A stretch of DNA of 64,000 nucleotides from Benzoatithermus sp963720725 (GTDB lineage: Bacteria > Pseudomonadota > Alphaproteobacteria > Geminicoccales > Geminicoccaceae): assembly GCA_963720725.1 (NCBI GenBank), contig CAVRGN010000003.1, positions 930,001 to 994,000 of the forward strand. Reading direction: 5' to 3'. Below are positions 8,012-17,026 of this stretch, piece by piece (position 1 is the first letter of the stretch; the number at the start of each line of letters is the position of its first letter). The notes below the pieces were generated by a model. It worked only from the letters and a program-made list of their open reading frames with translations, had not been told where the DNA came from and made no database searches. The position numbers were made by a program, and so were the translations under genes.

Positions 8012-9193
8012 TCACCCGGTCTGCATGCCGTGGCGCACCGCCAGCCGCTTGAGCGGCGGCACCCGCTGAATGGTGTCGAGCGCCAGGCTGCGCGCGGCCC
8101 GCAAGGGGGGCAGGTCGGCGGTGAACAGGCGCACCAGGCCGTCGGTCAGCCACAGCCGCTGGGTGTTGTCGCCGCGGCGCGCCCGGGCGTAGGGCAGCAG
8201 CGCCTCGCCCGAGCCGAGGTCGAGCCCGCGGCCGCGCGCGGACAGCAAGGCATCGACCAGCGCGGCCACATCGGCCACGCCCATGTTGAAGCCCTGGGCG
8301 TGGATCGGATGGACGCCGTGGGCGGCGTCGCCGACGAGCGCCAGGCGCGGGGCCACGTAGCTGCGGGCATGCTGGGCGCCCAGCGGATAGTAGGATGGCC
8401 CGCTCTCGATCTCGGCGCGCCCCAGCACGCCGCCGGTCGCCTCGGCCAGCGCCGCCAGGAGTTCCTCCGGCCCGTATCCGGCAAGCGCGCTCGCTTCGGC
8501 CGCGCGCTCGACCCAGGTGATGCCGGTCCGTCCGCGAGGCAGCGGCAGGGTCGCCAGCGGCCCGCCCCGGCGCAGCCATTCGCGCACCATGCCGGGGTCC
8601 GCCCGGTCGTGGCGGAGGACCATGGTGAGCGCGCGCTGGTCGTAGCTCCAGCGGTCGACGGCGATCCGCGCCAGCTCGCGCACGCGCGAGCCGCGCCCGT
8701 CGGCACCCACGACCAGCGGAGCCGCGATCTGCCGGCCCGAGGCCAGGCTCAACCGCAGGCAGCTCCGCTCGCGCCGAAGGCCGGCCACCTCGTCGCGCAG
8801 CAGCGCCTCCGGCCCGGCCTGATCGAGGAATGCCCCGAGCAGTGCCTTGCGCAATTCGGGCTGTTCGACGCCGACCCCGAATGGGCCCTTGCCGTGCACC
8901 GCGCTGTCATACCGGACCTGCCCGCCACCCTCGACGTCGACGACCTCGACGCGCTCGATCGGCGCGGTGGCTGGCTCCAGCCGGGGCCAGGCTCCGAGCC
9001 GACGCACGATGGCGACGCTGCCGGCGAGCAAGGCCAGGGTACGTCCGTCGCCCGGCGCGGCGGTGATGGCCTCCGCCGGCTGACGCTCGATCAGCTGCAC
9101 GGCCACTCCGGCATGGGCCAGCGCCGCGCCCAGCAGCAGCCCGGCATGCCCGCCGCCGACGATCAGGACCTCGCAGCCTTCGCTCTCCACCAT
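8012..9193 (-). CDS. UbiH/UbiF/COQ6-family FAD-dependent hydroxylase
   Basis: A 393-residue flavoprotein monooxygenase of the ubiquinone-hydroxylase family, likely hydroxylating the aromatic ring of a ubiquinone precursor. The three FAD motifs are visible: GGGHAG at residues 13-18 in the N-terminal Rossmann strand, the DG motif in VVGADGRGSRVR mid-protein, and the GD motif in LALVGDAAHGVHPIHAQGFN, whose HPIHAQGFN tail is typical of the UbiH/COQ6 group. Which ring position is hydroxylated (UbiH, UbiF, UbiI or a broad-specificity UbiL/M type) cannot be decided here. It lies between uvrC and rpoH on the same strand, 41 nt after the rpoH stop. Confidence 0.88.
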   Translation of the reverse strand: MVESEGCEVLIVGGGHAGLLLGAALAHAGVAVQLIERQPAEAITAAPGDGRTLALLAGSVAIVRRLGAWPRLEPATAPIERVEVVDVEGGGQVRYDSAVHGKGPFGVGVEQPELRKALLGAFLDQAGPEALLRDEVAGLRRERSCLRLSLASGRQIAAPLVVGADGRGSRVRELARIAVDRWSYDQRALTMVLRHDRADPGMVREWLRRGGPLATLPLPRGRTGITWVERAAEASALAGYGPEELLAALAEATGGVLGRAEIESGPSYYPLGAQHARSYVAPRLALVGDAAHGVHPIHAQGFNMGVADVAALVDALLSARGRGLDLGSGEALLPYARARRGDNTQRLWLTDGLVRLFTADLPPLRAARSLALDTIQRVPPLKRLAVRHGMQTG

Positions 9194-9234
9194 CCGCGCT
9201 AGGTGCCCCAGGCGGAAATCGCTGTCCAGGACGG

Positions 9235-10132
9235 TCAGGCCGGCACGGCGGTGAACAGGTCGATCTCGATCGGGTCCTGCACCCGCTTGAGCAGGGCCGC
9301 CTTGAGCTTCTGCAGGGCACGGTGCTCGATCTGCCGCACCCGCTCCTTGCTGATGCCCAGGCGGACGCCGAGTTCCTCCAGCGTGCGCCCGTCCTCGCGC
9401 AGGCGGCGCTCGTGGATGATGGTCCGCTCGCGGTCGCTGAGCTCCGCCAGCGACAAAGCCAGCCAGCGCGAGCGCTGCTTACTGTCGTGGGCGCCGGTCA
9501 CGATCTCCTCGGGGTCGGGACGCTCGTCGGCCAGGAAGTCCTGCCAGGCGTCCTCGCCGGTGGCGGTGATGGTGGCGTTGAGGGACTGGTCTCCGCCCAT
9601 CATCCGCATCTCCATGGCCTCGACCTCGCCGACCTCGACCTTGAGTTCGTGGGCGATGTAGGCCTTGCCCTCCTCGTTCAGGCTGGCGTAGCGGCCATCG
9701 TCGATCTTGGCGCGCAGGCGGCGCAGGTTGAAGAACAAGCGACTTCTGGGCCGCCGTGGTGCCGGTGCGCACCACCGACCAGTTGCGCAGGATGAAGTCC
9801 TGCATCGCCGACCGGATCCACCAGGCGGCGTAGGTCGAGAAGCGGACGTCGCGCTCGGGCTCGAACCGCGCCGCCGCCTGCATCAGGCCCACCACCCCTT
9901 CCTGCACGAGATCGCTCAACGGCAGGCCGTAATTCTTGAACCGGCTGGCGGTGCTGATCACCAGGCGCATGTAGGACTGGATCAACTCGTGGAGCGCCAC
10001 CTCGTCATTGTGGTAGCGCCAGCGCCGCGCGAGGTGGAGCTCATGCTCGCGCGTGAGAAGGGGTGCGCTCATCGATTCGCGGATCAGGCGCCGGTTGGCC
10101 CGCTGCGCATCGACCGTGTCGCTCAACGCCAT
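9235..10132 (-). pseudogene. rpoH: RNA polymerase sigma-32 factor RpoH, interrupted by a one-base frameshift
   Basis: RpoH directs RNA polymerase to heat-shock promoters. Allowing one shift, the product is 298 residues, a normal length. Region 2 is visible (ELIQSYMRLVISTASRF, LSDLVQEGVVGLMQAAARF, STYAAWWIRSAMQDFILRNW), and region 4 ends with a helix-turn-helix (LEELGVRLGISKERVRQIEHRALQKLK). After TGTTAAQKSL (residue 132) the frame is lost; the reading continues as FFNLRRLRAKI in the next frame. The minus-strand text CTTGTTCTTCAAC has one base more than CTG-TTC-TTC-AAC, so an extra base lies at 9737-9738, inside the conserved RpoH box. Unshifted, the protein would be 217 residues with a nonsense tail. 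The ATG at 10132 has AGGAGG 8 nt upstream. The lesion may be a sequencing error, because the downstream part keeps perfect coding character. Confidence 0.9.
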
Positions 10133-10137
10133 GAGAC

Positions 10138-10175
10138 CTGCCTCCTGCACACACGCATAGGAGGCAGCTGCCTCC
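10138..10175 (-). promoter_or_regulatory. rpoH leader: SD-sequestering hairpin with a competing upstream strand
   Basis: In the rpoH mRNA the Shine-Dalgarno segment AGGAGGCAG (10138-10146 on the minus strand) is the perfect reverse complement of CUGCCUCCU (10159-10167), giving a 9-bp stem with a 12-nt loop that would hide the ribosome site. Immediately 5' of the anti-SD strand is GGAGGCAG (10168-10175), a copy of the SD segment. It makes GGAGGCAGCTGCCTCC a perfect 16-nt palindrome and can pair with the same anti-SD strand. Two mutually exclusive folds are therefore possible, one exposing and one closing the SD. Thermosensing in an rpoH leader is established for E. coli; applying it here is inference. 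Confidence 0.5.
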
Positions 10176-10356
10176 GCCGGAACGAACGGATGATCGCAGC
10201 GGTGGTGCCTCCATGCAGGGCTATACGGCGCCATGATGGTTGAAGATCATCTGGATACACGCCGATTTGACCGCCGCCGGGCGGAGGGCTAGGACGGCTG
10301 CGACCGTTCGCGCCTGCAACGGTCTGCTCCGCGCTTGGCAGCCAGGGCGGCGGGAC

Positions 10357-10647
10357 GTGCCGGACATATTGACCGCTTCGGTCCGCATACAGATCTATGG
10401 TAAAGTACAGGGCGTCTGGTACCGGGCCTGGACCGAGCGGGAGGCGGGTGCCCGCGGCCTGCAGGGCTGGGTGCGCAATCGGACGGACGGATCGGTGGAG
10501 GCCGTGTTCGCCGGTCCGGCGGCCGCCGTCCGCGCCATGGTCGACGCTTGCCGCATGGGTCCGCCCGCTGCCCGGGTGGAACGCATCGAGGAATTGCCGG
10601 AACCATGGCCGGACCGGACCGGCTTCATGCAACGACCGACCCGGTGA
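10357..10647 (+). CDS. acyP: acylphosphatase
   Basis: A small cytoplasmic enzyme of about 96 residues that hydrolyses acyl phosphates such as carbamoyl or acetyl phosphate. The ferredoxin-like acylphosphatase signature is intact: RIQIYGKVQGVWYRAWTERE, with the phosphate-loop GKVQGV and the catalytic Arg at VWYR, then GWVRNRTDGSVE with the catalytic Asn, and a C-terminal ARVERIEEL strand. The GTG at 10357 gives a sensible length; a TTG 12 nt later is an alternative. It is divergent from rpoH. A weak sigma-70-like pair TTGACC-17 nt-TAGGAC lies at 10267-10295 upstream. The next gene starts 31 nt after its stop. Confidence 0.9.
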   Translation: MPDILTASVRIQIYGKVQGVWYRAWTEREAGARGLQGWVRNRTDGSVEAVFAGPAAAVRAMVDACRMGPPAARVERIEELPEPWPDRTGFMQRPTR

Positions 10648-10678
10648 TCAACAAGCCGGGGGCGGAGGAGTATAGCCG

Positions 10679-11344
10679 ATGATCGCGCAGGGACTGAGCC
10701 GGAGACACGCCGTGGTGCTGCTGGGAGGTGGCTTGGCGACGTGCTGCCTGGGCGCCGGAGCCGTCGCCAAGCCGCGCGACGTGGTGTTCGACGTGTATCG
10801 CAAAGGCTCGTTGATCGGCACGCATGCGATCGCGTTCAGCGGCACCGATGGTAGGCTTCAGGTGAGCAGCCGGCTCAATTTGGCCGTGAAGATCGCCTTC
10901 ATCACCGCCTACCGCTACGACCAGACCGGCGAAGATGTCTGGGAGGACGATCTGCTCGTCCAGACCCGCGTCCGAACCAACGACGACGGCAAGGACTTCC
11001 TGGTGGAGGCCGAGGCCCGCGACGGCCAGCTGGCGGTGAGCGGATCCAACGGCCGCTACGACACCGCGCTGGGTGCGATGACCGATCTGAGCTTCTGGAA
11101 CCAGGCGATCACCCGCGGCCATCCGCTGATCGACAGCCAGAACGGCGAGCTGATCAAGATCGAGGTCGAGGCGGGCACGCCGGATCCGGTGACGGTGAAC
11201 GGTCGCACCATCCAGGCCGCACGCTTCGCCATGGCCGCGAGCAAGGGTCGCTCCGGCTCGGTCTGGTACGACGCCGAGGGCAATCTGATCAAGGCCGTGG
11301 TGCTGACACGCGGCGAGACCCTGGACTACCGGCTGGCGGCCTGA
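10679..11344 (+). CDS. DUF6134 family exported protein
   Basis: A 221-residue protein that resembles the DUF6134 family of secreted alphaproteobacterial proteins of unknown function. It begins with a signal peptide containing adjacent arginines (LSRRHAVVLLGGGLATCCLGAGAVA), which could suit Tat export. The mature part looks like an all-beta, lipocalin-like barrel: DVVFDVYRKGSLIGTHAIAF opens it, followed by AFITAYRYDQTGEDVWEDD and the closing SGSVWYDAEGNLIKAVV. The ATG at 10679 is supported by GGAGGAG 8 nt upstream. It follows the acylphosphatase gene closely and may share its transcript. It ends a single base from the convergent adenine deaminase stop, leaving no room for a dedicated terminator. 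Confidence 0.75.
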   Translation: MIAQGLSRRHAVVLLGGGLATCCLGAGAVAKPRDVVFDVYRKGSLIGTHAIAFSGTDGRLQVSSRLNLAVKIAFITAYRYDQTGEDVWEDDLLVQTRVRTNDDGKDFLVEAEARDGQLAVSGSNGRYDTALGAMTDLSFWNQAITRGHPLIDSQNGELIKIEVEAGTPDPVTVNGRTIQAARFAMAASKGRSGSVWYDAEGNLIKAVVLTRGETLDYRLAA

Positions 11345-11345
11345 A

Positions 11346-13025
11346 CTAGGCGGGCAGCAGGCGCAGGCCGTCCGGGCCGGCGGAGACGTAGCCGCGGTCG
11401 GTCAGCTTAAGGTACGGGATCACCGGAAGCGGCAGGAACGCCAGCTGCAGCAGGGGCTCGGCCATGGTGCAGCCGCATGCTGCCGCCTGCGCCCGCAGCG
11501 GCCGAAGGCGCGATTCGACGAAGCCGAAGCTGCGGTCGCTCATCAGGCCGGCCACCGGCAGCGGCAGGTCTGCCAGCACGCGGCCGGACCGGACCACCAC
11601 CGCACCCCCTTGCAGCGCGATCAGATGGTTGACCGCCGCGGCCATGTCCGCTTCGTCGTTGCCGGCCACGATCAGGTTGTGGCTGTCATGCCCGATGCTG
11701 GAGGCGATGGCACCGCGCAGCGGGCCGAAGCCCGCGACCCAGCCGCGTCCGATATTGCCATTGCGGCCATGGCGCTCGAGGACGGCGAGCTTGAGCGCCG
11801 GACCCTCGTGCGCGCCGAGGGTCAGCTGGTCGGTGATCAGCGAGAACGGACGCGCGCCGATCACCGGGGTGTCCGCACCGTGCGCCGACGGCGTGAGGTC
11901 GCCGGCAGCGACCGGGGCACGGCGCACCGAATCGTAGCCCACGGCCGCCGGATGGACGCGGCCGGCGAACAAGTCTGGCTCGACCAGGCGCCCGCCGCAG
12001 ATCACCTGCGCCACCCTCACGGCATCGAGTTCATCGAGCAGCACCAGGTCGGCGCGATAGCCGGGGGCGACCAGGCCGCGATCGGTGAGCCCGAATGCCA
12101 TGGCCGCGCCCAGGGAGGCCGCGCGGTAGACCGCCAGCGGCGGTGCGCCGGCGGCGATCGCCAGCCGCATCGCGGCGTCGATGTGGCCCTCCTCGACGAT
12201 CTCCAGGGGATTGCGGTCGTCGGTGCAGAAGGCGATGCGCGGCCAGGTGTGATCGGTCAGGAGCGGCGCCAGTGCCGTCACGTTCTTCGCGATCGACCCC
12301 TCGCGCATCAGGATGAACATGCCCTTGGCCAGCTTCTCGCGGGCTTCCTCGAGCTGGGTGCACTCGTGATCGGTGCGGATGCCCGAGGCGAGATAGCCGT
12401 TCAGCGGCAGGCCGCGCAGCAAGGGAGCGTGGCCGTCGATGTGCCCGTCGGCGAAGGCGGCGAGCTTGGCCAGCAGCCCAGGGTCCTTCGCGAGCACGCC
12501 GGGAAAGTTCATCACCTCGGCGAGGCCCAGGGCGGCCGGATGAGCGCGCATCGGCAGCAGGTCGGCGACCTCGAGCTGCGCGCCCGCAGTCTCCAGTGCG
12601 GTTGCCGGCACGCAGGAGCTGAGGTTGACCCGCAAGGTCATGGCGAGGCTCTCGCTCGCCGCCAGGAAGTAGCGGATCCCCGCCACGCCCAGCACGTTGG
12701 CGATCTCGTGCGGGTCGCAGATCGCGGTCGTGGTGCCGCGCGGCACCACGCCCTGCTCGAACTCCGCCGGCACCACCAGCGAGCTTTCGATGTGGACATG
12801 GGTGTCGACGAAGCCGGGCGCGACGATCCGGCCGCGCGCGTCGATCTCGCGCCGGCCGCGATAGGTATCGTGCGTGCCGACGATGGTCTCGCCGCAGATC
12901 GCCACGTCGCCGCGGTCGATGGTGCCCGCCGCGAGATTGAGGATGCGCGCGTTGCGAATGACCAAATCGGCCGGCTCGCGTCCGCTGCCCTGGTCGATCC
13001 GTCGTTCGAGCTGGTTCACGCTCAT
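11346..13025 (-). CDS. ade: adenine deaminase
   Basis: Converts adenine to hypoxanthine and ammonia in purine salvage. At 559 residues it has the usual length and layout of the bacterial Ade amidohydrolases. The metal-binding start of the barrel is GFVDTHVHIESSLV (about residues 72-85), followed by GTTTAICDPHEIANVLG, then AFADGHIDGHAPLL, IRTDHECT and IAFCTDDRN. The C-terminal Ade domain contains ASSIGHDSHNLIVAGND and LPLPVAGLMSD. The start codon is one base from the stop of the upstream dehydratase, so the two are cotranscribed. The identification is secure. Confidence 0.95.
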   Translation of the reverse strand: MSVNQLERRIDQGSGREPADLVIRNARILNLAAGTIDRGDVAICGETIVGTHDTYRGRREIDARGRIVAPGFVDTHVHIESSLVVPAEFEQGVVPRGTTTAICDPHEIANVLGVAGIRYFLAASESLAMTLRVNLSSCVPATALETAGAQLEVADLLPMRAHPAALGLAEVMNFPGVLAKDPGLLAKLAAFADGHIDGHAPLLRGLPLNGYLASGIRTDHECTQLEEAREKLAKGMFILMREGSIAKNVTALAPLLTDHTWPRIAFCTDDRNPLEIVEEGHIDAAMRLAIAAGAPPLAVYRAASLGAAMAFGLTDRGLVAPGYRADLVLLDELDAVRVAQVICGGRLVEPDLFAGRVHPAAVGYDSVRRAPVAAGDLTPSAHGADTPVIGARPFSLITDQLTLGAHEGPALKLAVLERHGRNGNIGRGWVAGFGPLRGAIASSIGHDSHNLIVAGNDEADMAAAVNHLIALQGGAVVVRSGRVLADLPLPVAGLMSDRSFGFVESRLRPLRAQAAACGCTMAEPLLQLAFLPLPVIPYLKLTDRGYVSAGPDGLRLLPA

Positions 13026-13026
13026 G

Positions 13027-14007
13027 TCAGGAGTCCACGAGGCGCTTGAAGCTGTCCAGATCGATGTTGGAGCCGCACACCAGCACGCCGACGTGCCGGC
13101 CCGCCAGCCGTTCGCGCAGAGGCCCGAGCAGTGCTGCCGTGGCTGCGGCTCCCGCCGGCTCCAGCATCAGCTTCATGGTCGAGCAGGCGAGTCGCATCGC
13201 GTCGACCATCGCCGCGTCCTCGATGCGCACGATCTGGTCGGCGAAGCGGCGGCACAGGCCGAAGCTGTAGGGCAGGGCGTAGGGAGCCCCCAGGCTGTCG
13301 GCGATGGTGGCCACCCGCTCGAGCCGCTGCGGACTGCCTTGCGCGAAGCTGCGCCACATGCTGTCGGCGCCCACGGGCTCGACACCGAAAACCTCGCAGT
13401 CGGGGCGGAGCTGCTTGACGGCGCAGGCGATGCCCGCCAGCAGGCCGCCACCGCCGACCGGGACCAGGACCGCGTCGAGATCGGGCGACTGTTCGAGCCA
13501 CTCGAGACCGACCGTCGCCGTGCCCCGGGCGGTCAGCGGCCCCTCGAACGGATGGACGAAGGCACGCCCCTCCTCGCGCCCGATCCGCTCGGCGGTGGCG
13601 AAGGCCTCCGCGACATCCTCGACCATGAGCAGTTCGGCGCCGTAGCTGCGGGCGCGGGCCACCCGCGCCGGATTGGCGTGGGCCAGCATCACCACCTTGG
13701 CGTGCGTGCCGAGTTCGCGTGCCGCCCAGGCGGTGGCGATGGCGTGGTTGCCGGCACTGACCGCGGTGACGCCGCGCCCCAGAACCTCCGGCGCCAGGCC
13801 GAGCATCACCGCGAGCGCCCCGCGCGCCTTGAACGAGCCCGTGTGCTGGAACAGCTCGAGTTTCAGGTTCACCCGCGTGCCGGCGGCCAGACGGGCCAGC
13901 AGCTCGGGGCTGGTCCAGTCGAAGACCGGCGTTCGTGCGACGCGGCCCTCGAGCAGTGCCGCGGTGGCGCGGATCTCGACCAGGTCCGGTGCCTGGCACA
14001 AGGTCAT
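13027..14007 (-). CDS. PLP-dependent serine/threonine dehydratase-like enzyme
   Basis: A 326-residue fold-type II PLP enzyme related to threonine ammonia-lyase and serine racemase. The PLP lysine is in KLELFQHTGSFKARGA (about residues 49-64), and the phosphate-binding glycine loop is VPVGGGGLLAG in the middle. A catabolic-type length without an ACT regulatory domain argues against the isoleucine-pathway IlvA. Similar enzymes act in hydroxyectoine (EutB) or 3-hydroxyaspartate breakdown, but no such neighbours are present, so the substrate is open. The first gene of a two-gene unit with ade, it is divergent from hutF across 71 nt. Together these suggest nitrogen scavenging from purines and amino acids. 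Confidence 0.82.
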   Translation of the reverse strand: MTLCQAPDLVEIRATAALLEGRVARTPVFDWTSPELLARLAAGTRVNLKLELFQHTGSFKARGALAVMLGLAPEVLGRGVTAVSAGNHAIATAWAARELGTHAKVVMLAHANPARVARARSYGAELLMVEDVAEAFATAERIGREEGRAFVHPFEGPLTARGTATVGLEWLEQSPDLDAVLVPVGGGGLLAGIACAVKQLRPDCEVFGVEPVGADSMWRSFAQGSPQRLERVATIADSLGAPYALPYSFGLCRRFADQIVRIEDAAMVDAMRLACSTMKLMLEPAGAAATAALLGPLRERLAGRHVGVLVCGSNIDLDSFKRLVDS

Positions 14008-14078
14008 CGCGGCGGCTCCGCCGATTGACGGCGGGAGGCTTTCTCCGCAGGCTGACGGCCCCTGATGGGAAGGGATCC

Positions 14079-15449
14079 ATGCAGACCTACTTCGCCGAGA
14101 CGGCCCTGCTGCCGCAGGGCTGGGCCGACCAGGTGCTGATCGAGGTCGAGCCCTCGGGCAACATCGCCGCGGTGGCGGCGGCGGCCGCTCCGGGCGCCGC
14201 GCAGCGGATCGATGGCGCCGTCGTGCCCGGCATGGTGGACCTGCACAGCCACGCCTTCCAGCGCGCGCTCGCCGGGCTCACCCAGCGGCTGGGCACGGAC
14301 GAAGCCAGCTTCTGGAGCTGGCGCGACGCCATGTATCGCTTCGCGCAGCGCATCACGCCCGACGAGCAGCGCGCGATCGCAGCCCAGCTCCAGGTCGAGC
14401 TGCTCAAGGGCGGCTACACCTCGGTGGTCGAGTTCCATTACCTGCACCATCAGCCGGACGGCCGGACATACGACGAGCCGGCGACGATGTCGCTGGCGAT
14501 CCACGAGGCGGCGCTGGAAACCGGGATCGCGTTGACGTTGCTGCCGGTGGTCTACATGCAGGCAGGGGTCGATGGCAGTCCGCTCGCCGACGCCCAGCGG
14601 CGCTTCGCGCTCGACCCCGAGGGTTGGGTGCGTCTCGCCGGCGATCTGGAACGGGCGTTCGCCGACGACCCGAACCGCCGGGTGGGCTTGGCGCTGCACT
14701 CGGTGCGGGCGGTGCCGCAGGCCGCGATCGGCGCGGCGGTGGCCGCGGCGGGCGCGCAGCCGGTCCCACTGCCCATTCACATCCATCTGGCGGAGCAGCC
14801 CAAGGAGGTCCGTGACTGCCTGGAGCGGTTCGGGCGCCGGCCGCTGGAGCTGGTGCGCGAAGCCGCCGAGATCGACGCCTGCTGGTGCCTCGTGCACGGC
14901 ACCCATCTCACCGAGGCGGAGCTGGCCGTGGTGGCGGAGCGGCAGGCAGTGGTCGGGCTGTGCCCGAGCACCGAGGCGGATCTCGGCGACGGCGTGTTCC
15001 CGCTGGCGACGTTCCTCGCCTTGGGCGGGAGGTACGGCGTCGGCTCGGACAGCAACATGGCCACCGACGCCGCGGGGGAGCTGCGCCTCCTGGAACAGGG
15101 CCAGCGCCTGACGCATCTGCGCCGCGTGCTGGCCGCCGATCGGGCCACGCCCCATTGCGGCACCGCGCTCTGGTCCGACGCGCTCTCGGGCGGGGCCAAG
15201 GCGACGGGGCGGCCGGTCGGCCGCCTCGCACCGGGCTTCCGCGCCGATCTCGTGGTTCTCGACCGCGACCATCCGAGCCTCTACGGGCGCGGCGGCGATC
15301 TGTTGCTCAACTCCCATGTGTTCGGGCCGGGGAGTGCGGTACGCGACGTCATGGTCGGAGGCGGCTGGAAAGTACGCGACGGCCATCATGCCGCCGAAGG
15401 GCCCGTCGAACGCGCCTACCGCCGCTCCATCGCGCGGCTGCTCGCCTAG
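14079..15449 (+). CDS. hutF: formimidoylglutamate deiminase HutF
   Basis: Deaminates N-formimidoyl-L-glutamate to N-formylglutamate and ammonia in the five-step histidine breakdown route. This is a 456-residue amidohydrolase-fold enzyme. Metal ligands are seen in GMVDLHSHAFQRALAG (His56 and His58), in the PIHIHLAEQ strand, in VHGTHLT and in GVGSDSNMA. The HSHAFQRA and SFWSWRDAMYRFA segments are characteristic of HutF among its relatives. The ATG at 14079 follows GGGAAGGGA. The rest of the hut pathway (hutH, hutU, hutG) is not in the window, so the gene stands alone beside ade. Confidence 0.93.
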   Translation: MQTYFAETALLPQGWADQVLIEVEPSGNIAAVAAAAAPGAAQRIDGAVVPGMVDLHSHAFQRALAGLTQRLGTDEASFWSWRDAMYRFAQRITPDEQRAIAAQLQVELLKGGYTSVVEFHYLHHQPDGRTYDEPATMSLAIHEAALETGIALTLLPVVYMQAGVDGSPLADAQRRFALDPEGWVRLAGDLERAFADDPNRRVGLALHSVRAVPQAAIGAAVAAAGAQPVPLPIHIHLAEQPKEVRDCLERFGRRPLELVREAAEIDACWCLVHGTHLTEAELAVVAERQAVVGLCPSTEADLGDGVFPLATFLALGGRYGVGSDSNMATDAAGELRLLEQGQRLTHLRRVLAADRATPHCGTALWSDALSGGAKATGRPVGRLAPGFRADLVVLDRDHPSLYGRGGDLLLNSHVFGPGSAVRDVMVGGGWKVRDGHHAAEGPVERAYRRSIARLLA

Positions 15450-15643
15450 GCCGAAGCGCCCTGCCGCTGCTGCCGCCGCGGCAGGGGCAGCGCTCGACGG
15501 CTCTTGGCGCGCGCGGGCTGATCGGGATCGACGCCGGTGCTGGACGCGGCGCTCTGCTGCAGCAATGCCGCCTCCAATCGTTCCAAGCGCTTCGTCAACC
15601 TAGTCAGCACCTGGACGCGAGCCTCTTCGTCGCTGGCCATCAC
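15446..15643 (-). CDS. possible small coiled-coil protein (uncertain ORF)
   Basis: A possible 65-residue protein. Residues 1-31 (MMASDEEARVQVLTRLTKRL and onward) form a plausible amphipathic or coiled-coil helix and the rest is basic and low in complexity. It overlaps the hutF stop by 4 nt on the opposite strand and no strong ribosome site is seen, so it may not be expressed. The stretch 15450-15751 otherwise holds no recognisable gene. Within it, TGTGCGAAAACTCACA near 15706-15721 is a short dyad (TGTG/CACA) that might be an operator, but nothing links it to a regulator. Confidence 0.3.
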   Translation of the reverse strand: MMASDEEARVQVLTRLTKRLERLEAALLQQSAASSTGVDPDQPARAKSRRALPLPRRQQRQGASA

Positions 15644-15751
15644 CGATCCGCTTCATGCCCGTCCCGCTCGAGGGTGAGGCTAGCCGGTTGGTGCCGATGG
15701 TGAATGTGCGAAAACTCACAACCTCGCCATCTGTATGCAGTCGGGTGCCGC

Positions 15752-16828
<1,077 letters not shown>

Positions 16829-16904
16829 CTGCCTCTCCGGTGCAGCGCCGCCACGCGCCGATTCTTGTCCGACCCGCCTCGGTGCCTCCCCAGGCGTCGA
16901 TATG

Positions 16905-16933
16905 ATGATGCCGCTCCGGACCGCTCAGTTCAA
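16905..16933 (-). promoter_or_regulatory. candidate sigma-70 promoter for the UgpC-type ATPase gene
   Basis: On the minus strand TTGAAC (16928-16933) and CATCAT (16905-16910) are separated by 17 nt, each matching the consensus at 4 of 6 positions. Transcription would begin near 16898, leaving a leader of about 70 nt before the ATG at 16828. The remaining gap up to the dnaJ stop shows no gene. Confidence 0.3.
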
Positions 16934-17026
16934 TGCGCCAGGGGCGCCGGAATCACGGATCGCGGCGGACTGCACACCGTTCGCAGAGCGATGTTCCCCT
17001 CGATGATCGGGCGCTGAGCGGCGCGG

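Noticed and set aside
9725..9745. Programmed +1 frameshifting in rpoH
   Set aside because: There is no stop codon, rare codon or internal SD of the prfB type at the shift point, and rpoH is not known to use this. A sequence error or mutation is simpler.
15706..15721. TGTG-N8-CACA dyad as a regulator site
   Set aside because: Too short and with no adjacent regulator or promoter to support it.
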